This document shows positions 1 to 10,307 of a DNA stretch of 61,324 nt, one piece after another. The notes under the pieces are model-generated. The model searched no databases. It was not told the DNA's origin and worked only from the letters and a program-made list of their open reading frames with translations. The stretch is from contig JADQAV010000022.1 in assembly GCA_019775845.1 (NCBI GenBank), positions 1 through 61,324 on the forward strand, given 5' to 3'. The stretch's first letter is position 1. The number at the start of each line of letters is the position of its first letter. This stretch comes from Myrmaecium sp. VS I D KN 1 (taxonomy: Eukaryota > Ascomycota > Dothideomycetes > Valsariales > Valsariaceae). The position numbers were made by a program, and so were the translations under genes.

Positions 1-359
1 GCTTCCTCTAATATACTTATATATACTATACTCGCTTATAGCTTACTTGTATACCTTTAGTATTAACCCTAAGGTATCTACGCTCTATCTAGTCCTAAGG
101 CTCCCTAAGCCTTATATAAGGGCGGTATAAGAGAGGTAGTATATATATAAAAAGAAGTACAGAGAATTAGATAATATAGAAGTTAAATTAAAAATTAGTT
201 AGGAAGGGTGCGAATTAGGGTTAGGGTTAGGGTTAGGATAGGCTATATACTTAATATATTAAAAAAAGCTATATTAATAATAAGGACTGGAAAGTAAATA
301 TTAAAAAAGAGTAAGTATAGCTCTATAAGTAGAATCTCTAATAATTCACCTCTAGTATA
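1..359. repeat. AT-rich, RIP-like gene-free stub
   Basis: This stretch is rich in TA dinucleotides and almost lacks CA and TG, in sharp contrast to the GC-rich genes beside it. That is the signature of repeat-induced point mutation in ascomycetes. It runs right up to the stop codon of the amine oxidase gene. No coding sequence or recognisable element family can be read in it. It may be the edge of a decayed subtelomeric repeat, but that is inference. Confidence 0.6.
215..237 (+). repeat. Interstitial telomeric repeat (TTAGGG)
   Basis: Three full TTAGGG units plus TTAGG lie within AT-rich DNA. A left chromosome end would read CCCTAA on this strand, so the tract is not a simple left telomere. 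It is an internal or inverted telomeric remnant. Confidence 0.85.
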
Positions 360-2245
360 TTATAACTTCGCAGAAGGAACTAAGCTTAACTTCTCTAATA
401 CCTCTCCAGCGCCCCGCTCGCCACTTCTCACCGCGCCCTCCATGTACCCCTTCCACTCTCCCCCAGTCTCCGTCCCGACGAAGTGAACATCACCCACTGG
501 CTCCCTCAACGCCTTCCCGACCGTGCTTAGAACCCCAGGCGGCAAACTCGTACACGGACACCCCCAGCCAGCATACTGCTCCTCGCTCCACTGATGCAGC
601 AGCATCTCTTCAAATACGGCATCAACCACGCTGCGCTGGCCGTTGGCGAAAGCCTGCGCAATCTGGTCGAGCACAGCCTCCTGGCGGGTCTCGGGCGGCA
701 GGAGGGACCAGGCCTTCCCGGGCTCACCGGCCAAGAAGCTGGTGAGGACGAACTTGCCGTCGGCGGGGGAGGAGGTGTCGCGGATGACGGAGGCCGGGCC
801 GGCGAAGGACTGGGCGAGACCACAGTAGCCGCGTTCGACCCAGAAGGGGGAGGAGAAGACGGCCATGACCTTGGTGTAGTAGCCGAACGTGTAGGAGTCG
901 GTGAGGAGCTTTTTGGCCGGTGGCAGGGGCGGGGAGAAGGTGAGGGTTTTCAAGACGGGGGTCGGGACCGAGAGGATGAGTTTGCGGGCGCGGTAGGTGC
1001 CGTGGGGTGTGGAGACTTGCACGCCGCCGTTGTCGGGGAGCTGGAAGATGGCTTGCACGGGCGTGGAGAGGCGGATGGTGTGGTCGGGGAGGGTGGCGGC
1101 GAGGCCCTTGGCGAAGAACTGCGTGCCGTGGCGGCAGCGGAGGTATTGCCCGCCGTGCTTCCCGTCGGAGCGCATCTGCAGCAGGCCCCCGCCGGACTTG
1201 CAGTAGTTGAGGAAGTAGAGCGAGGAGATATCGGTTGGTTCTTGGCCGAGCATGGCGCGCGTCCAGATGGCCGCGGTGGCGATGGCGATGTCGTTGGCGC
1301 CGTTCTGGCGGAGGTAGGCTTCGAAGGTGAGGGAGTCGAGAGAGGGATCCTGGGGGCTGAATGTGTCGACCTTCTGGCAGTCAGCCTCGACCATGTCGCG
1401 GATTTCTGCCAGGTGTTTGCGAATGGGTTCGTCGAGCTGTTCGATCGATCAGTACCACGTATGAAGGAAGAGAGTTTCACCAGGGCACTCACCTTGGGGA
1501 GATCACCATAGGCGAAGGGGGTGTAACCACCTTCGAAGCCTTGGAAGCTCACGTTGCCCGTGATATTCTGCTCGATCACCTCCACATTGAACTCCTTGGC
1601 CAGCGCAGCCATGCGACTTTGATTGCTGTCATTGATCCAGGCAGCACCGAGGTCGACAATACACGCTCCACTCGTGGTCGGTCGACTCCAGGTTTTCCCT
1701 CCCACGCGGTCACGAGCTTCCAAGACGACGCAAGACTTCTTCACGCGCACAATCTGGCGCGCTGCCATGAGGCCACTCAGGCCTGCGCCCACGATGAGGA
1801 CATCGGTGGTGTTGATGGCGGTAAGTGCTCGCGCAGGCGGTGGTACAGACGGGACCATCGGGTTTAGCGCCACCACGGCATCGATCTCAAACAGCCAACC
1901 CGGGACAGCGAGCTGCGAAACAGGCACCAGCGTCATGGCCGCTCGGTGGGATCCAAACATTTTTTGGATGTACCTCGCATGGATCCTGTTGTTGGGGTCA
2001 TAGTTCACGATGTAGAGGGTGAGCTTGGTGATGTCGGACACGTTGGCGCCCGCGGTGGCCAGAATCTTGCGCAGGTTGAGAAGAGCGAGGTGGATTTGGG
2101 ATTCGTAGGAGTTGGGAAACGTGCCCTGCAGCGTGCCTGGCTGACCGGAAACTTGTAACGTGCTGCTGGCGGTGGAGATGGTCGCGGGGGCATAGTAAGC
2201 CTGAGCGGTGTCGGGAAGGTCGACGACCTTGAGGTGGCTGGGCAT
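360..2245 (-). CDS. RidA-flavin amine oxidase fusion protein
   Basis: Two exons are proposed, 2245..1493 and 1436..360, giving 609 residues; the intron has GTGAGT and ends ACAG. Residues 1-130 look like a RidA/YjgF (L-PSP) domain, with HRAAMTLV near residue 100 placing an Arg (R101) where the family binds carboxylates. Residues 146-600 form an FAD amine oxidase: the dinucleotide motif IVGAGLSGL (151-159), VLEARDRVGGKTWS (174-187), and the C-terminal HFVGTETGGEWKGYMEGA that closes the flavin site. Known chemistry: the oxidase makes an imine or enamine and RidA enzymes hydrolyse reactive enamines, so a fused pair makes sense. The substrate is unknown. It is divergent from the PhyH-like gene across 526 bases, which suggests co-regulation. 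No signal peptide or C-terminal peroxisomal signal of the strict SKL type is seen. Confidence 0.88.
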
Positions 2246-2771
2246 GGTGAGTGAGGATCTGGCTGAGGTGTGGCAGTTCCAGTCCCAGGCTGTCTTGGAG
2301 GAAAGAAGTTGCTGAGGGTAGACAGACTTTCAGCGTGCGGTTGTGGATCGTTATGTGGTTGGTTGATCCAGTCCGAGCTCGGTGCTTACGTACCGGCAGG
2401 GTGTTGTTGGCTACTGCAGTGTGAAACTGTGAATGCATGGTGGCCCGAAGGGAGGAATGGCTCGCCTCGGCCTACTTGAATCGACGGCGCTGATCGATAA
2501 GGTGCGGGGCAGGGCCGTCCGGGATGACTTGCCCGCCTTTATCCCCCCGCTTCCCCACCTCCGTCCCCAACTGTCTCCGCTGATCCACTGATAGGGCGAT
2601 AGGGATAGGATTCAAACTTGCCGGCAACATGATACATCCTACCGGTGTACTGAAGTCTGACATGCATCACACAGCCGTGAATACCCGGCGCGAGTGAAGT
2701 TCATATATCCGTAGAGAGTTCAGACAGAACGCAGCAAAGCCAGAAAAACTAAGCACTCGTACCTTCACATC
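2246..2771. promoter_or_regulatory. Divergent promoter, amine oxidase / PhyH-like gene
   Basis: These 526 bases lie between two start codons facing away from each other and hold no convincing coding sequence. The region probably carries both promoters. I saw no clear TATA box or defined operator. Confidence 0.5.
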
Positions 2772-3796
2772 ATGCCGTCCGCCATCCCCGAACTCCGCAG
2801 AGTCCCAATCACCAGCTTTGACAAGATCGTCTCTACTCTCGAGCGGGATGGCGCCGTCATCCTGAGTGACTTCACGACGCCAGATATTGTCGACCAAGTG
2901 AACCGCGAGACCAAGCCCTACGTTGACAAAGACAAACCATGGAAGGTGAACAGCTTTTCGCGGCAACAATACCTACAGTGGCGAACATACTCTCTGATAC
3001 ATCGCACAGGGCAAGCTCTTCCCTCCCGAGACGCGCCGCTGCACTCGCCTGATCGGACGCAGCGATACCGCCCGCAAGGAATGGCTCTGCGACGACCAGC
3101 TCTTCAAGATCCTGAATCACTTCCTTGCTAAGACCACCCGGATTTTCTACGACGATGTGCCTACCTTCCATACCACCCTGCCTATCCTTTCGACCGCCAA
3201 CACCATAGACGTCCGCCCCGGGGCCGCCGCCCAGCGCCTCCACCGGGACGACAAGGTCCACCACGTCGACCACAAGGACATGACCAAGACGGGATACGAG
3301 AGGGGTGCCGACGTCAGCATCAGTTTGCTTATTCCCGGCGTTGAGTCTACTCCGGAGAACGGAGCGACTTATGTGCGTCCACCTTGACCCTTTCCCACCT
3401 CTCTACTGACCTTCTCTCCCAAAGGTAATCCCCGGCTCCCACCTCTGGGGCGACGAGCGGGCCCCCCAGCGTTCCGAAGCCCTGCGAGCCACCATGGTTC
3501 CCGGGGAAGCGCTCATGTTCCTCGGCTCGACCTACCACGGCGGCGGGGCAAACCAAACCATCGACCAGAACCGGCCGGTGCACGGCTTCTTCTTCTGCCG
3601 GGGCACGCACCGGGCGGAGGAGAACGTCTACCTCGAGTTCCCGACGGAGCAGGTGAGGACGTGGAGCGAGAAGGAGCAGGTCAGGGCCGGGTACAATATC
3701 AGCAGTCCGAATCTCGGGTTTGTGGACTTTGTGGCGCCGATGCATGTGATTAATGGGACGTATGATCCGGATAATTTGGTGGATTTGGATCCGTAG
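2772..3796 (+). CDS. Phytanoyl-CoA dioxygenase (PhyH)-like Fe(II)/2-oxoglutarate enzyme
   Basis: Exons 2772..2945, 3010..3372 and 3425..3796 give 302 residues, with all introns in phase 0. The iron-binding facial triad is visible: H136 and D138 in QRLHRDDKVHH, and the distal His H232 in PVHGFFFCRG. R238, six residues later, is placed to hold 2-oxoglutarate. IPGSHLWGD and GEALMFLGSTYHGGGAN are typical of the double-stranded beta-helix of this family. Fungal members hydroxylate, desaturate or rearrange secondary-metabolite intermediates. Its position beside oxidative genes and 7 kb from the PKS suggests a tailoring role, which is inference. No targeting signal is seen. Confidence 0.87.
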
Positions 3797-4611
3797 AGGT
3801 CTGGTCTGAAGGTTCTTTAGTCTCCTGACGTCGATTCACAAGTTTATATAGCACCGCTTTGATGGTTATCAGAATGATCATTTCTTTAAATTGCTGAGAA
3901 TCCCAATTTCAACATTCGAAGTGTGCTTCCTTCATCTTCTCCTCGCTCCCCGCCAGCAAGAGGAATTCACTTGTGGCGGTGACAGGCCAACGCCTCCTCA
4001 GGCCATCAGCATTTAAATAATTCGGAACAGGCAATGTAATTGCAAAGGAGGAATTGAATAAAAGTGATACGAGTCCCGCTCCAGTCCTGGCATTGGCTGC
4101 TTCACCAAAGTCCAGCGTCTGAATTTGTGCTGAAACCCCTCCGCTTTCCAGCCATCTCAGGTTGTTCGACTGTAACTACTTGGAAAGCGCAATATCTCAC
4201 CAAAGAATTCGGGGTGTGATGTGATTGAGGAGCAAAGATACTCTGTGTCGCGCACGCTTTCCGCAGCCTTGCGAGTTGGGATGCAACCCCGCTTATCAAT
4301 CCCGGTATGCTATTGGTCGGATGAACGGGGTCACCTTCCTTGTGCGAAGAGACCCTTAGATCACTCGAACGTTTCCGGTAAATGTAGGCGGGCAATGTAG
4401 CGTACCGGATGCGTCATCCGTTCCGCCCCGCAAGGCCGCTTTATCAGCTGCCGCACCATCCCGTACAGTAGTGAAGCTCCAACCCCCGCAAAACGGCGAT
4501 CCATATCCAGTCTGATCAAGGACGCATCGTTTGTCCTGTACAAAGTACAATCACTACCATATCTTAGATTTCTCCTCGCCCCTGTGATCAACCAGCTCAT
4601 TTCCATCCACA
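3797..4611. other. Intergenic region upstream of the aldolase
   Basis: There are 815 bases between two co-directional genes. Short open frames on the minus strand (for example 4102-4395) lack family motifs. The region probably holds the PhyH terminator and the aldolase promoter. No repeats were seen. Confidence 0.5.
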
Positions 4612-5676
4612 ATGGCACCTTCAGCAGTCACAACCACCGTCGCAAACGCAGCCGACACCAGGCACGAAGAAGAGAACAAAGGCACCGTCACCTTGAAACC
4701 ATCGACAGAAAAGTCCGCTATCGAGGCCATCTCCCAAGGTGTCACGCTCCCCGGCATCCCCAGCTTCACCGACATCGACAAGAAGCGACGATGGATGCTG
4801 GAGCACATGGCGGGCGCCTTCCGGGTGTTCGCCCGCAAAGGCTACACCGAAGGCATGAGCGGGCACATCTCGCTCCGTGACCCGGAGCATCCAGATTGTT
4901 TCTGGACGAACCCGTGAGTAGCCGTCCCTCATACCATCCCGCACGACAAGCGAGCATGAAAGAGCCTCAGCATCAAGAAAAAGAAAAACGCTAACCATCC
5001 CCCCTCAGCCTCGGCCTCCACTTCGGCCTCATAAAAGTCTCCGACCTAATCCTGCTCAACCACTCCGGGGAAGCCGTAGGCGGGAACCTCACCCGCCCCG
5101 CCAACGCCGCCGGCTTCCTCATCCACAGCGTCATCCACCAGCGGTACCCGCACGTGCACGCCGCCTGCCACGCACACTCCGCAGCCGGAAAGGCCTGGTC
5201 CGCCTTCGCGCGGCCACTCGAGATGCTGAACCAGGATGCATGTATCTTCCACGGCCGCGCGCAGGGGGTATACCGGGACTTCGGCGGAGTCGTGTTGCGG
5301 GCGGAGGAAGGGGAGCGGTTGGGGGATGCGTTGGGGGAAAAGGGGAAGCTGTTGATTTTGCGGAATCATGGATTGCTGACCGTGGGTGGGACGGTGGATG
5401 AGGCGGCGTATCTGTTTACGTTGGCGGAGCGAAGCTGTGAGATTCAGTTGCAGGTGGAGGCGGCGGCGGCGGCGGGGGGGCTGCCGAAGGTGCTGGTGGA
5501 GGAGGAGGCCGCGGCGTTTACGTTTCGGATGACGAGTGATCCGGTATGTGTGAACTGGCTTACTTGACCGAGTGGGAATCTTTTGCTGACACTTATCCCA
5601 GGAAACGTTGTACTGTGAGTTCCAGCCCGACTATGAGTACGAGAAAGCTGTCTCTGGGGGTGACTTCCTCCGGTAA
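4612..5676 (+). CDS. Class II aldolase/adducin-domain protein
   Basis: Exons 4612..4913, 5009..5543 and 5602..5676 give 303 residues; the last exon encodes only 24 residues (ETLYCEF...GGDFLR). The zinc-binding histidines of class II aldolases are present: H155 and H157 in HAACHAHSAAG and H221 in LILRNHGLLTVGG. The substrate pocket segment ILLNHSGEAVGG is also clear. The family performs metal-dependent retro-aldol cleavage or decarboxylation of small hydroxy acids and sugar phosphates. Fungal members of this length are common and often uncharacterised. The gene follows the PhyH-like gene on the same strand and converges on a Zn2Cys6 regulator 107 bases away. It is probably cytosolic. A tailoring role in the PKS pathway is inference. 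Confidence 0.87.
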
Positions 5677-5783
5677 ATTCTATCACGTCCAGCTACGATA
5701 GCGGCGGGACGAAGAAAATATATCACAAATCGATAGCATACTTCTCTATCTCAAATCATCATTTTGTATCAGACCTGAAAGTC

Positions 5784-8191
5784 CTACGTGCAAAGCAAAG
5801 TCACCCCTCTCTCCCTCACAACATCCATCCACGTAACCCCCTCATCCGCACTCTCCTCTCTCCGCCTCCACACCATCTCCGTGACCACCCTCGCCGCCTC
5901 AAACGTCGGCAACCCACTCCAACGCGCCGAGCGCTCAAACCACCCCACAAACCAGCCCTGCACCTCCTTATCCAACGCCTCACACGCCGCCACAAAGCCA
6001 GGCCACACAATCCCCACCGTATACCCGCCCTCCCTAGCCTCCGCAGTTGCAGCCGTGGCCGCATCCTCCTCCTCCACCGCGCTGAGGTGCCGCATCACGG
6101 CGCGAACGTAAGGTTGCAGGATGCACGGATGCACGTCGTGGACGCGGCGGTAGAAGTAGATGAGCAGGGCCTGATGCATGGCGCGGACGAGGTGGTCGAG
6201 GACGCGGCGGTTGGCGGCGAGGAGGGGGGGCGGGACGAGCGGGTCGCCGCCGGAAGGGTAGCTGCTGCGGGCGGAGGGGGACCAGCGGCAGATTTCCTTT
6301 TCGACGGCTTTGGCGTAGGTGAGGAGGTGGGGGTAGGATGCTGAGGAGGTGGAGGTCGAGGGGTGGTGGCCGTCCTGCTGCTGCTGCTGCTGCTGATGGA
6401 GGATATCGCGTTCGTTACCCAGCCGCGCGGTTTGGGAGAGCAGGGAGAGGAAGGATTCGGGGACGCCGTAGATGTCCGGGTACAGCGTGCGGTCCCACTG
6501 CCCTGGGATCTCGAGGTGCACATCGTTCTGGCCGACGTCGGTGTTTTTGGCTTCCGCCATGCGCTGGTCCAGACGGACGGTCCAGTCGTGGATGCGGAAG
6601 CCAGGCGTGGGCTGGAACGGGGTTGTGTCGCTGTCACCATCGCCGCCTACAGAGGGAGTGACGGCCACGCCGGGAGGACCCGCCGGCGGGCTTGAGCAGA
6701 CGTTGGTGCTTTCGAAGATGATGCGGAGGTAGCTGTAGCAGTGGTGCAGCAACCGTAGCTTACGCGATTTCTTCGGTTTCGGGAGCCCTTTGAGCCGGAT
6801 CAGGCGTTCGGCGTCGAGCAGGTATGATCTTGTGTTCGTTGTGTCCCCTCGGAAAGCCTGGAGTCATCCGGTCAACAACGGTGGGGGGATGTGAAGGAAC
6901 AGGGAGGCAATGCGCACCGATAACGTCACCATGGACAGCATGGCCATGAGGATCTCCTTATACTTCGCCCCCTTCGGCTCAGCCAATCCATACTTCAACG
7001 CCAGCTTAAGACAGTCATGCGCGCGCCGGCGGTACGACTCCCCGACGTCTCGCCAGTGCGGACTGCGACTCTCCGGCGAGGGGACGTTGGTCAGATTGAA
7101 CGCGCTGATGGCGAGCAAAGCATAGAACAGCGCAGTCTTGGCGTGGTTGGGATGATAGCCCATGGTTAACTCGGCCAAGGTGTTCATGGCGCAGGGAAGC
7201 TGCAAGATGTTCCAGGGCGTTTTGCGGTGATACTTGAGCGGCGAGAGGAGCTTGATGACGTTGTTCTTGTAGTGCAGGAGCAGGAAGCCGGCGTCCTCGG
7301 GCACAATGGCTTCGGGCGAGGGAGTAGGTGGGATGGAGAGCGGATGGGAGAGTTGCATGAGGTGGGAGGCCGCCTGGTACTGTTCGGGTTCATTGGAGGT
7401 GTCGGTCGTACAAGGCGTTGGCAAAGCAGGAGGGATATTGGCAGAGAAATCTTCACTCATTCCACGGAGATCGGGATCGCCAAACATGGTAAAGTCCTGG
7501 TCCAGCAGGGCGAATAGATCGAGCGAGATATCCTCGCTGAGCGCCATGTTCAACAAAGGGTCTCCAGGGCTATGGTCTTCTCCCACCGGCATCGGCAGGG
7601 GCAATGCATCATGGCGAGCCTCAACTGCTGGTGGAGGAGCAGGACTTGAAACGCTCACGTTCTGTGAGGGCATTGGATTTGGAGCAGTTGGGGTAGGCTG
7701 GTCGATTCGAAAGACAGCAAAGGGCCCGCGAACGATGTCAGCAGCATCCCGCCCCTTGCCGCCCTCGAGGTTCTGTGACTCTTCGTCCAACTGTGAGAGG
7801 ACCCGGGAGAGACCCCGAGAGGCGGCGGTTCCTCCCATGGCGGCTTGCAAATCATTGCTTATCCGACGGCGCTCCTCCTCTGGTTCACATCAGCACTGTG
7901 CGGGCAGGGTGTTGGCGGGGTTAGGGTTAGGGTTAGGTCAAAAGTGGGGGAGGGGCAACAGGGCTCACCCGTAAAGAGGGGCCGCCGGTAGCGCGTCGGG
8001 CCCGGGGCTTCCTCGTCCGGCTCCTCATCCGCGTCACCGGCATGGATGAACAGCAGCTGGGTCTGATAGCCCTGGCAGACGAGTCCGAAACGCTGGCAGA
8101 CCAGACAGGTCGGGCGGCGCTCGTCGCATTTGATGTGACGAGCGCGGCAGGTGTCGCAGCCGTTGAGCGATCGGCTGCGCGTCGCGCTCAT
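5784..8191 (-). CDS. Zn2Cys6 transcription factor, acr-2-like middle domain
   Basis: Exons 8191..7969, 7879..6918 and 6857..5784 give 752 residues. The binuclear cluster is near the N-terminus, CDTCRARHIKCDE followed by CLVCQRFGLVC. The linker RRPLFTEEERRRISNDL spans intron 1. The centre (LLLHYKNNVIKLLSPLKYH and following) matches the fungal-specific domain of acriflavine-sensitivity-type regulators. A polyglutamine run follows, encoded by the CAG tract at about 6375-6396. Intron 1 uses donor GTGAGC and the downstream CCAG acceptor; the nearer CACAG would introduce a stop. It contains a telomeric repeat. The gene is divergent from the ketopantoate-reductase-like gene, so it is a candidate local regulator of the cluster. 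Confidence 0.85.
6375..6396 (+). repeat. CTG/CAG microsatellite encoding polyglutamine
   Basis: About seven CTG units on the plus strand encode a Gln run in the minus-strand regulator. Such tracts in fungal activators often vary in length between isolates. Confidence 0.8.
7921..7937 (+). repeat. Telomeric repeat inside an intron
   Basis: Two TTAGGG units plus TTAGG lie within intron 1 (7880-7968) of the Zn2Cys6 gene. On the transcribed strand this reads CCTAACCCTAACCCTAA, which with its flanks contains three CTAAC pentamers, the fungal branch-point consensus. Confidence 0.9.
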
Positions 8192-8642
8192 CTCATCTCA
8201 TCCGGGCGGCGCACTGATGGGGAAGCGGAGGTGGAGGTGGAGGAGGAAATGAAGATGTCGGAAGAGAGCAAGACGAGGAGAGCCATTCCGGGGGTTCGAA
8301 CGGGGAGGGAGTGGGGGAGTGATAAAGGCGGAAGGCGGAAGCAGTTGGTGCGGGGCGTGAGTGGAGTCGCTCGTAAGCGGAAGGTTTCCCCGGCGAGCTG
8401 ATAGGCGGCGATAGGCACATGCATCCTCTGTTCACACCCATATCGCCGGGGATAATCACTTAATAGCTGTTGCTGCATCGGATTCTTACTTTCACACTTC
8501 AAGAGAGAGCGTGAACGTTCACTTCCTTGTTCCTTCTATCACCGACTCACTGTTTTTCTCTCTATCCTCTCCCCTGATCGCACCTCTCCTCCTCCCACTC
8601 AAACCGGATCACCACTCTTCTATCGCGTGAAAGACAAAGACC
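8192..8642. promoter_or_regulatory. Divergent promoter, Zn2Cys6 regulator / reductase
   Basis: These 451 bases separate two divergent start codons. A pyrimidine-rich run (about 8520-8600) precedes the plus-strand start, as is common in fungal core promoters. No TATA box is evident. Confidence 0.5.
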
Positions 8643-9844
8643 ATGGCCGTCACGAAATCCAATGTCCTTGTCGTCGGCGGTGGAGGCATCGGTGCCATTT
8701 CCGCCCTGAACCTGCAGGAGGGCGGGCAAGCGTCAGTCACATGCGTGCTGCGGTCAAACTACGAAGCGGTGCGGAAGAATGGATACGAGATCGAGTCGGT
8801 GGACTGGGGCGAGATCGAGTCCTTCCGTCCGGACAGAGGTATATCTAATTCACTATTTGCTAGGCTCAAACAAAACAAATTAACCGCAGCCAAACAGTCC
8901 TCAACTCCATCCCCAACGTATCCACCAGCAACGAAGGACCCTACGACTACATCATCTGCACCACCAAAAACATCCCCGACGTGCCTCCCACGCTGGCAGA
9001 GCTGATCGCGCCCGCCGTAACCCCGGGGCACAGCGTGATCGTCCTCATACAAAACGGGCTGAACATCGAGCCGCCCATCGCCGCCGCCTTCCCCACCAAC
9101 CCCATCCTCTCCGGCATCAGCTTCTGCGGCTCACACGAGGTGGCGCACGGACACATCGTGCACGAAGACAGCGACCGGCTGACCGTGGGCGTGCACCACC
9201 AGGCGGCGCTGGACCCCGGCGCCGAGGAGGCGGCGGCGCGGGCGTTCGTGCGGGCGTACGCGGCCGCGGGCCGGGCGCGGTGCGACGTCACGACCAATGT
9301 ACCCTGGACAAGGTGGCGGAAGCTGCTGTATAATGCGTGTTTGAATCCGGTGTGCGCGGTGACGGATTTGGATACGGGACGGGTGCGGTTAGCGCCCGGC
9401 ACGGTGGAGGATCTGGTGCGCCCGGCGATGGAGGAGATAAGGGCGGCGGCGAAGGCGCTGGGGCATGATCTCTCTGCTGAGTTGGTGGACTTGATGATCA
9501 ATATGGATCCTATTACCATGTATAATCCGCCGAGTATGCAGGTTGATGTGCGGAAGGTATGTTCATCTCCTTCATCCCATCTCACTCCGTCCTCTGGCCT
9601 GTGTCCAGGCAGATAAGATAAATCCCCGCTCACACGCTGACCATCGCAGGGGCGGTACTTCGAGGTGGAGAATATCCTGGGCGAGCCGCTGCGGGAGGGG
9701 ACTAAGCACGGGGTGCCGATGCCGACGATTAAGTTCTTGTACGCCGTCTGTCGGTCGATCCAGTGGCGGACGAAGGAGCGAAATGGGCTGGTGCAGATCC
9801 CTCCCCGAGAGGACTATACGAAGAAGGAGGTTGGGAGTAAGTGA
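8643..9844 (+). CDS. Ketopantoate reductase-like (ApbA/PanE family) oxidoreductase
   Basis: Exons 8643..8838, 8898..9556 and 9650..9844 give 349 residues. The N-terminal Rossmann motif VLVVGGGGIGAISAL (residues 8-22) binds NADP(H). The catalytic-lysine helix is visible as WRKLLYNACLNP, with K207, N211 and N215. The C-terminal segment FEVENILGEPLREGTKHG is characteristic of the family's second domain. Canonical members reduce 2-dehydropantoate in coenzyme A synthesis. This copy sits between a cluster-type regulator and a PKS, so it may reduce a pathway ketone instead. That is inference: a housekeeping role cannot be excluded without checking for a second genomic copy. No targeting signal is apparent. 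Confidence 0.88.
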
Positions 9845-10307
9845 GAGAAGAAGCGTATTTGTCTGAAGGTGAATCGGGAGGGGAATAGGAAGTCTGGTTT
9901 TCTGAAGTAATTAATGATTTCCAAATAAATACGACCGCGTTCGTGCAATAGCGGTGCTTACATAGGTCCCACCTTTCCCCTAGGAGGATAGCCTTCGTGT
10001 TGTTGGTATAAGGGTGGCTCTGTGCTTTACTAAAAACCCACAGGCGCGGAAGGGTTGTTCCTCAGTCCATAAGCTTGAATCTCATAAATATATAAAGATA
10101 GAGCACTCCAAACCCTTGTACGTCGTGTTGCAGAGCGAATCGCTGTCTAGAAGTATCTCATCTTTCATTCAATCTAGATTCTACTCTAGAAATAAAGTCC
10201 AACCCAACGTTTATACAATGAGATCTGTAAGAACAAGTCATCTAACAAACTCAACATAAGCAACCATCCGTATCCCCAAATGCCCCCTCTTCGCTCCCAC
10301 TCCCCTC
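9845..10307. other. Convergent intergenic region, reductase / PKS
   Basis: These 463 bases lie between two 3' ends. They are AT-richer than the flanking genes, as expected of 3' untranslated regions, with AATAAA-like sequences such as CCAAATAAATA near 9920. No gene is seen. Confidence 0.5.

Noticed and set aside
215-237. True chromosome end at the left edge
   Set aside because: The repeat is short, flanked on both sides and in the wrong orientation for a left telomere.
594-1511. 305-residue open frame on the plus strand
   Set aside because: It is antisense to the amine oxidase gene and consists of Gly/Glu/Val-rich text from GC-rich codons, with no motif.
7896-7968. Nearer intron 1 acceptor (CACAG) in the Zn2Cys6 gene
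   Set aside because: It would put a stop codon four codons later; the downstream CCAG gives the conserved PLFTEEERRR linker.
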